Shown here in pieces: positions 1-5,275 of a DNA stretch of 5,275 nucleotides (positions are counted from its first letter, which is position 1; each line of letters opens with the position of its first letter). The DNA comes from JANQRV01 sp964533785 (GTDB lineage: Bacteria > Bacteroidota > Bacteroidia > Chitinophagales > Saprospiraceae), in NCBI GenBank assembly GCA_964533785.1, contig CAZHNG010000430.1:1-5275 (forward strand). The letters run 5' to 3'. Made by a program: the position numbers and the translations under genes. A model generated the notes under the pieces. It ran no database searches. It was not told the DNA's origin and saw only the letters and a program-made list of their open reading frames with translations.

Positions 1-27
1 ATGAACCCGTTCCGGAAGAAGCAATGA
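1..27 (+). CDS. 3' end of an upstream gene (last residues and stop only)
   Basis: The frame beginning at base 1 reads MNPFRKKQ and ends with TGA at 25-27. The ATG at base 1 may be an internal Met or simply chance at the window edge, so I read this as the C-terminal tail of a gene that starts upstream. The support is its 4-base ATGA overlap with the start of the large downstream gene, an arrangement typical of translationally coupled operon partners. The tail is basic (R, K, K), but eight residues are too few to identify a family. If the downstream gene is a DptH-type protein, the expected partner would be DptG; this is inference from known operon order, not from the residues seen. Confidence 0.5.
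   Translation: MNPFRKKQ
14..21 (+). promoter_or_regulatory. Ribosome binding site for the large FtsK-like gene
   Basis: The purine run GGAAGAAG lies just upstream of the ATG at 24. GGAAG (14-18) leaves a 5-base spacer to the start codon, which is suitable for a Shine-Dalgarno interaction. It sits inside the last codons of the upstream frame, so initiation at 24 probably depends on ribosomes finishing the upstream gene as well as on this site. It supports choosing ATG 24 over later ATG codons. Confidence 0.6.
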
Positions 28-3000
28 GCAGTGCCCGCGACGAGCTGATCGGTCGGGTGGCCGTCGGCTATCTCGCCCAGTGCCTCGAGCAGAACGAGAC
101 CGGCACGCTACGCTATTGCGTGATCGGCTTCGACCCGGCGCTGGTCAGCCCGATCGCAGCGGCTGTCCTTGGCTCAGAGCTCGCGCTGCAAATCGCGGTG
201 CGGATCCCTGACGAGCTCGCTGAGCCGAGCCTATTGCCCGCATCGGTGATCTCCGGTGAAGCCGCCGCCCATTGGCGACACAGCGCGATCCCGGAGCCCG
301 GCAAGCGGGCGATCCTGTTCGCGGTCGGCAGCAACGAGCTGCAGCGCATCGGCAAGACGGTGGAAACCCTGCCCAAGCTNNNNNNNNNNCCAAGCTGCGC
401 CCGGAATCGCTGCGTGACGAGACCGCGCTCTGGCTGCGGGCTCTCGGGCTCGCTGGCGAGGAACTCGCCGAGCAGGAGCGCCGGATCCTGGTAGCCGCAT
501 TCGACGGCCTCAACCGCAGCCACCTCGCTCGCACGATCACGGGTTATGCCGACTTCGCGCTCGCCACTGCCAGTGCCATCCTGGACGATGGCCAGCCTGT
601 CCCGACTGCGCTCGATATCGCCTTGCCGGCACTGCATCTGCCGCGCGAGGCCGGGGGCTTTCAAGACCTCTCGGCGACCAGGCGGCAAACGCCCCGTGAT
701 TGGCAACGGCTGTTCGAACGCTTGCGCAGCGATGTCCGTCCCTATCTCGATCGTCAGACGCCGCGGCGCGAGACGATCGATCGTGACGTCTTGCGCCAGA
801 ATTTGGAGAGCCTGCAAGGCGATTTGACACCGGCTGAGGTCGAGGTAGCGCACAAGTTCATCGAGGCCCCCATCTCGCCCGATAGCTGGACCGGCGAGCA
901 GGCAGCGCTCACTGAACTCCCGTGGCCGAGCATTGGTCGGCTGTTCGAGGGGACCACGAAGAACCGGCCATCGGCAACTCTCGGTCAGCAGACCATTCAA
1001 TTTTTCGATGACGAGTACGAGGGCGAGTTGGACGACACCGAACGGGATTTGCTGACCCGCAAGGCGTCGCCGCCCCGCCCGAGCCAGAAGCTCGACGAGG
1101 AGCTCGAGGAGTTTTTCGCGGAGCGGCGCGAGCAGCTCGCGTCCAATCGCTCCCTCTGCACCAAATGGGAGCGACTGGTTTACCGCAATCCCGATGAATC
1201 CGACGACTTTCTCGAGCTCTTGATCGCCACCCTGGAGCGGCTCTATCGCCTAGCCGAGGCGGACGACCCATCGCTGCGGATCGAGATCGGGATCCCGAAT
1301 GCCGGCAGCAAGAGTTTCTGGGAGCGCAAGAACGGGGCGCTGATGCGCTATTTCGCATGGCGCTACCACGGCATCGAGCATCTCTTCGATAAAACGGTGA
1401 ATTTCGACTTTGGTCGGCTGAGACAGTATTTCAAGGACCAGGATTCGAACCTTGAGACAACGGACAGCAGCCGCCGTGATGCCTGCGAGCTGAAGTTCGA
1501 GGCGGTGTTAATGGCCGGCGACGAGGCGCTGGCGCGAACCGTCTTCTCGTGGCGCTTCCCACCCGCATCGGTCGCCTTGGCGTTGCCGCGGGACCTGAAC
1601 TTTCTCGCTAATCGCGGTGGCGATCACGCCCTTTTGGCTGTGCCGCGCGTCACCCGTCAGCCGCTCAGCGCCAAAGGCCAAGTGCTACGGCTCGATCTGC
1701 ACAATGCCAACACCATCAGGGACGTCAGGGAGCGCAACGAAGGCGCCTTGGTCCATCCCGACAACCCCGAATGCGACCGCGAGGCCGCTTGGCGCTCCGC
1801 CCTTGAGACAATGCGGCTGGACGGTATCTTGAGCGACGAGGCGGCAACCGAGCTGGGCTCGAGCTTCGAGCGGTTCGCCCATGCCTATACTCGGGCGATT
1901 CGCGCCTGGGCCGAGCCGGAGGGCCGGGGTATTGCCGATGGCACGCTGCTCGATCAGGCACGAGCTTATGGTGAGCTGTTGGCTAGGCTGCGTGAGCTCG
2001 GCGACAAGGATCGGGTCAAGGAGGCACTGTGGCGGCCGCTGCTGCAGCTCGGCTGTGCCATCGTCGAGGGTGGGCAGCCGGCATTGGTGGTGACTCCTTG
2101 GCATCCACTGCGTCTCGCCGAAATCCATGTCAAGGCGGCCCAGACGGCGAGCCTGTTCACCGACGTGCTCGGCGGTGATCGGGGTGATGCCTATGCTGCC
2201 GATCTTTTTTTCGCCCAGCGGCGCAAGGAGGTGGTCTCAGTCTACTATCCCGAGGTCGCGCTCGGCGCCGAGCACAGCCGCGTGCCGTTCGTCGTCACCG
2301 ATCAGGCAGCAGACTATCTGCTCGCGGAGCCCGCGATCAGCGAAGCCGGCAACGGCTCGGCCATCCTCGACATCGATCCGAAACATGCCGCCAGTGCACT
2401 GACGCGCGTTGCGGAAAGCTATCTGAGCCTGTTGCCGCACGAGAGCAGCAATTTCTCCGTCATGCTCTACAATGCTGAATCCAAAGAACTGCCCAAGACG
2501 GTGGCGTCGCGCTTGGCGGACAAGATCGAGCAGGATTCTGGCCTCTCTTGCGAGCTGCTGCTGTCGCATGAGGATCCGAAGCGGATGCGCTGGACCTATG
2601 AGCAGCAGAACATGGCGGTGCACGACGAAGCGAGCACGATCGGCCCGGCACGTGACCACGCCCGGCATTTCCTCTCGCGTCTGAGGGTCGGCTTTCTCGA
2701 TGAAGGCGAGCAGAGAGGCTCGTCAGCGCCGATCAATCTGATTTTTCTGCAGGATGTTGTGGCACGCAATGCTGCGCTCGATTGGTTTCCGGCGACCAGT
2801 TCGACGCCACGGGCAATGCTGGATCTCCAACCAACGCGCTGGTCGCGACGGCGACCGATCCGCCAGGGCGATCGCCGAGGTATCGTCTATCTGACGGCGC
2901 CCGTGCAGCCGAGCGCTGGCCAAAGCTACCTCAACGCCCTGCATGCGATGCTCGACCGTGGCGGTCGACACGATACGGATATGTTGCCAGCTCGCGTCGT

Positions 3001-5275
3001 GGATTTCGGCAATCCAGACATCCGCGATCTCTTCGCGCGCACCCACCGCCTCGGCGAATGGGTCGTCAACTACGACGAGCTGGCGGATCGCGATCTGATC
3101 GAGGAAGCCGCCGGAATCCGCGTCATTCGCCATATCCACGATCGTGATGCGGCGCGCAATCTGGTCATCTCTACGGGCAGCGAGGGTGAACTGTTGCGCA
3201 CCCTGCTCATCCGGCGGCTACATCGGCTCGGTGCCGTTCCCGAGGATGAGAAGTCAGCGCTCGCGGATCGGCTGATCGACCGAGCCCTCGACCTTTCGGG
3301 CCAGATCGTCATGCGCGCGGCCCGCTACGGCCAATATGCCAACGAGCTGATCGGCATCGTGCTCAGCATGGAACGGCTGAAGCGAGCACTCGAAGCGCCA
3401 GAAGATCGTATCGGTTGGTTCTTCCTCGACGACTACGCCTCGTGGTTCGGCCTGAAGGAGGACAGCATCGCAGATGTTCTGGCGATCGCCCCGGGGCTCG
3501 ACGCGCGAGGCGTGCCACACCTGAGCCTGGTGATCGCTGAAGCCAAGTTCGTGGGCTCGGCCAACGCGCGCGAGCAGGCGAACAAGTCCAAAAAGCAGCT
3601 GCACGCCACCGTCAACCGCGTCACCCGTGCACTCGACCCCGAGCGGTCGCGCATCGATCGGAGCATGTGGCTGCACCGCATCGGCGACTTAATGCTGCAG
3701 CGCATGCGTCCCTTCGAGTGTGTCACGGGCGAACCCTATGCGAGCCTCGAAGAATGGTCCGAGGCCGTGCGCGACGATCAGGTCGCCATTCGGGTGCTCG
3801 GCTTCTCGCACGTCTTCGTCCATGATGAGGAGGAGACCTTGACCCTGCCGCGCGGCCGGTCACCGATCGGCCGTCCAGAAGAGGCAAGTGTGCAGGAGGT
3901 GCTCGACCACGCCGCCGTCTGCGCCGAACTACGTCGCTTCGCCGACCGCTCCGTCGCGCCGGAGCTCGTCGACCTCGACCCGCGCACGGCGTGGGAGGAC
4001 TCGCTGCGCTCGCGGCCGGACGGCACGACGGCACCCATCACCCGAGCGATCGAGCCGCCGCCCCCGGTCGAGGCCGAGCCGTCACGACCGTTGGAAGCGG
4101 CGGTCGCTTCGTCGCCGCCATCGCCGAGCCCGGACGACAAGCCTTGCACGGCGGTCGCGCCAACATCGCCGTTGGTCGACGAGGGCGCTGGCGCCCGCAC
4201 CGGCCGGGCCTGGGATGCGCCCGAGTTCCGCGAGTGGATCGACCGCAATGCCGAGCGTGACTCGATCGACTCCGATGCGATCAAGGCATGGCTGGAGGAC
4301 GCGGTGCCGCGTCTGAGACGCGCGCTGCGCGGCTACGACATGTCCGCCGACCTCGTCGACGGCCCGGCCGCGGTTCGCCTGACCCCCAATGCGGCACTCG
4401 TGCGCTTCAAGGGCAGCGACCGCTTGACGGTCAAGCGGGTCGAGCAGAAGCTGTTGGAGCTGCAAACCTCGCATGCGCTCAAGGTGATCGACGTGCAGCC
4501 GAGCATCGGCGAGGTCGTGGTGCTCGTCGAGCGACCGAACCGAGCTGTCCTCGCACTGCCGCGGCTCTGGCAAGACCGCGCACTACCACCGCCGCCGGAC
4601 ATGCCCAACACCAGCCTCGTCGTCGGCGAGCGCGAGCGCGATGGGAGGATATTCTACCTCAACATCGGAGGCGACTTCGCCGGCCAACCCCAGCACAGCC
4701 CGCATTCCCTGATCGCCGGCACGACCGGCAGCGGCAAATCGGTACTTGTTCAGAACCTGCTCTTGGAGATCTGCGCGACCAATACGACCCGCCTTGCCCG
4801 CATCCATCTGATCGACCCCAAGCACGGGCTCGACTACCCATGGATGGAGCGAATGCCGCATCTCGAGGGCGGAGTCGTGACTCAGACCGACCTCGCCAGG
4901 GAGATCCTGCAGCACCTCGTCGCCGAAATGAACGCTCGCTATCAGAAAATGCGCGTGGCAGGTGCCAACAACCTCGCGGACTACAATCGAAAGGTCGAGT
5001 CGGCAGATCGGATGCCCGTGATCTGGCTCGTCCACGACGAGTTTGCCGAGTGGATGCTCGACAGCGACTACCGCGAAGCGGTGACCACCAGCGTGAGCCA
5101 GCTCGGCATCATGGCCCGGGCGGCCGGCATCCATCTCGTCTTCATCGCCCAGCGCCCGGACAACACGGTCTTTCCCATGCAGCTGCGCACCAATCTCGGC
5201 AATCGGCTGATCCTCAGGGTCGAGGACGAAGGCACGGCAAAGATCGCGCTCGGCGAGACCGGCGCCGAGCGACTG
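24..5275 (+). CDS. Giant FtsK/SpoIIIE-type ATPase with embedded PD-(D/E)XK-like nuclease motif, DptH-like (3' partial)
   Basis: One open frame runs from ATG 24 to the window edge: codons from 24 to the N gap, then the frame containing AAG 392-394 to 5275. Collapsing the gap and the duplicated ccaagct gives 1745 continuous residues with no stop. The C-terminal part matches FtsK translocases: alpha-like domain about 1432-1505, Walker A GTTGSGKS 1560-1567, IDPK 1591-1594, Walker B VIWLVHDE 1660-1667, AQRP 1703-1706. A PD-(D/E)XK-like core lies near 1125-1190 (D1145, E1167, K1169). Residues 1-1090 match no domain I can name. I see no signal peptide or membrane segment, unlike cell-division FtsK, so the protein is probably cytoplasmic. 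Size, nuclease motif and coupling to an upstream gene suggest an anti-phage or restriction role. DptH is the best named candidate, but other giant FtsK/HerA-like defence ATPases fit too. The ATPase family is firm; the system is not. Confidence 0.9.
373..396. other. Assembly gap (10 N) flanked by a 7-bp duplicated contig end
   Basis: Bases 380-389 are N. The left flank ends with ccaagct (373-379) and the right flank begins with ccaagct (390-396). Removing the Ns and one copy (17 bases) joins PK to LRPES in one frame, restoring the large gene. This is best explained by two contigs that overlap by 7 bases but were joined with a default-size gap. The visible frameshift and the stop at 492-494 in the first frame are therefore artefacts, not a broken gene. 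A true gap of unknown length that also preserves the frame cannot be excluded. Confidence 0.85.
395..3310 (+). other. N-terminal and central region of the giant protein, no recognised domain (residues about 119-1090)
   Basis: This stretch is coding throughout but I find no Walker motif, zinc-binding cysteine cluster, membrane helix or known enzyme signature in it. It begins mostly helical with many Leu, Glu and Arg residues, and has an acidic patch near residues 323-360 (DDEYEGELDD, then LDEELEEFF). Short blocks look like structured, possibly conserved cores: TPWHPLRL at residues 685-692 (2093-2116), VYLTAPVQP at 949-957, and VVNYDELADRDLI at 1008-1020 (3062-3100). In a restriction-type ATPase this size of region would plausibly bind partner proteins or sense DNA modification, but that is inference. 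Confidence 0.5.
3401..3601 (+). other. PD-(D/E)XK-like nuclease core inside the giant protein (residues about 1121-1187)
   Basis: The segment DDYASWFGLKEDSIADVLAI is followed 22 residues after D1145 (3473-3475) by LVIAEAKF, giving the order Asp, hydrophobic strand, Glu-x-Lys (E1167 at 3539-3541, K1169 at 3545-3547). The next part is rich in Gln and Lys (Q1179, KSKKQL ending near 1187), as in the helix after the ExK strand in many nucleases of this superfamily. D1130 and D1131 could supply an additional acidic residue. All three core catalytic positions appear intact. The assignment rests on motif order and spacing only; this fold is known for low sequence similarity, so a chance match remains possible. 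Confidence 0.6.
4022..4207 (+). other. Pro/Ala-rich linker before the FtsK module (residues about 1328-1389)
   Basis: The translated segment is dominated by Pro, Ala, Ser, Thr and acidic residues, including EPPPPVEAEP and SSPPSPSPDD. It has few aromatic residues and no predicted hydrophobic core, so it is probably disordered. It separates the nuclease-like half from the translocase half, in the same way that a Pro/Gln-rich linker precedes the motor in cell-division FtsK. Such a tether would let the motor ring rotate or translocate while the N-terminal part stays bound elsewhere; this last point is inference. Confidence 0.65.
4334..5275 (+). other. FtsK/SpoIIIE alpha-like domain and RecA-type motor, truncated by window end (residues 1432-1745)
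   Basis: Residues 1432-1505 (YDMSADLVDGPAAVRL to VERPN) follow the pattern of the FtsK alpha domain, in which a GP turn, a helical strip and an xPN motif precede the motor. The motor then shows Walker A GTTGSGKS (4718-4741, K1566), IDPKHG (D1592, K1594), EMNARYQKM through NNLADYN (1629-1649), Walker B ending in D1666-E1667 (5036-5041), and RAAGIHLVFIAQRP (1693-1706) with the sensor-like Gln1704. All ATPase residues look intact, so the motor should be active. Known members form hexameric rings that pump double-stranded DNA using ATP. The end of the motor and any gamma (DNA-orienting) domain lie beyond the window. Confidence 0.93.

Noticed and set aside
390..494. Continuation of the first frame after the gap, ending at TGA 492-494, as a short 156-residue protein
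   Set aside because: The tail after the Ns is rich in Arg, Ser and Cys, as in out-of-frame reading, while the other frame continues the protein naturally once the duplicated contig end is removed.
546..827. Short plus-strand open frames such as 546-827, 1617-1832, 2127-2402, 2782-3147 and 3888-4316
   Set aside because: All lie inside the large gene in other frames, have Arg/Ser/Pro-rich shadow compositions and lack convincing start signals.
113..1000. Long minus-strand open frame (295 codons) opposite the start of the gene
   Set aside because: It runs through the Ns and lies antisense to a frame with coherent protein content. Its translation has no recognisable motif and is typical of antisense frames in GC-rich coding DNA.
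1508..3693. Two TTA leucine codons (1508-1510 and 3691-3693), each followed by ATG, as a possible regulatory rare-codon signal
   Set aside because: Two rare codons in a gene of this length are expected by chance, and nothing ties the organism to TTA-dependent control as in Streptomyces.
3840..4330. Locally more GC-rich, Pro/Arg-coding stretch suggesting a separate origin of the 3' part
   Set aside because: The Pro/Ala-rich linker alone explains the higher GC. Without a computed composition profile I do not claim a transfer boundary.
4082..5134. Minus-strand open frames at 4082-4573 and 4583-5134
   Set aside because: They are antisense to the alpha-like domain and FtsK motor, whose motifs are unmistakable on the plus strand. 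No separate evidence such as a ribosome site or a domain supports them.

Overview
The window is a piece of a GC-rich bacterial genome. Codons end mostly in G or C, and the gene uses Shine-Dalgarno plus ATGA coupling, which fits a proteobacterium or another high-GC lineage. I cannot name the genus. A run of ten Ns at 380-389 shows that it comes from a draft or scaffolded assembly.

Almost the whole window is one very large plus-strand gene. It starts at 24 and is still open at the right edge (5275). It is read in one frame up to the N gap and in another frame from the gap to the end. The 7-base string ccaagct ends the left flank and begins the right flank of the gap. If these are overlapping contig ends and are collapsed, a single uninterrupted frame results, with 1745 codons visible and no stop codon. 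I read this frame codon by codon over its full length. Residue numbers below refer to this repaired protein.

Protein layout: a long N-terminal part (about 1-1090) that I cannot assign to a domain family; a segment (about 1125-1190) with the signature of a PD-(D/E)XK nuclease core (D1145, E1167-x-K1169, then Gln/Lys-rich helix); a Pro/Ala-rich linker (about 1328-1390); and a C-terminal FtsK/SpoIIIE DNA translocase module with an alpha-like domain (about 1432-1505) and a RecA-type motor carrying Walker A, IDPK, Walker B and AQRP motifs. The window ends inside the motor.

The gene overlaps the stop codon of an upstream reading frame by 4 bases (ATGA), so it is probably a downstream gene of an operon. 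A very large soluble FtsK-like ATPase behind a coupled partner resembles restriction components of anti-phage systems. DptH of the DNA phosphorothioation-dependent restriction system (dptFGH) is the closest named candidate, but neighbouring genes that would settle this are outside the window. No RNA gene, mobile element, CRISPR array, terminator or internal promoter could be supported. The many other open frames on both strands are GC-driven shadows of this gene.
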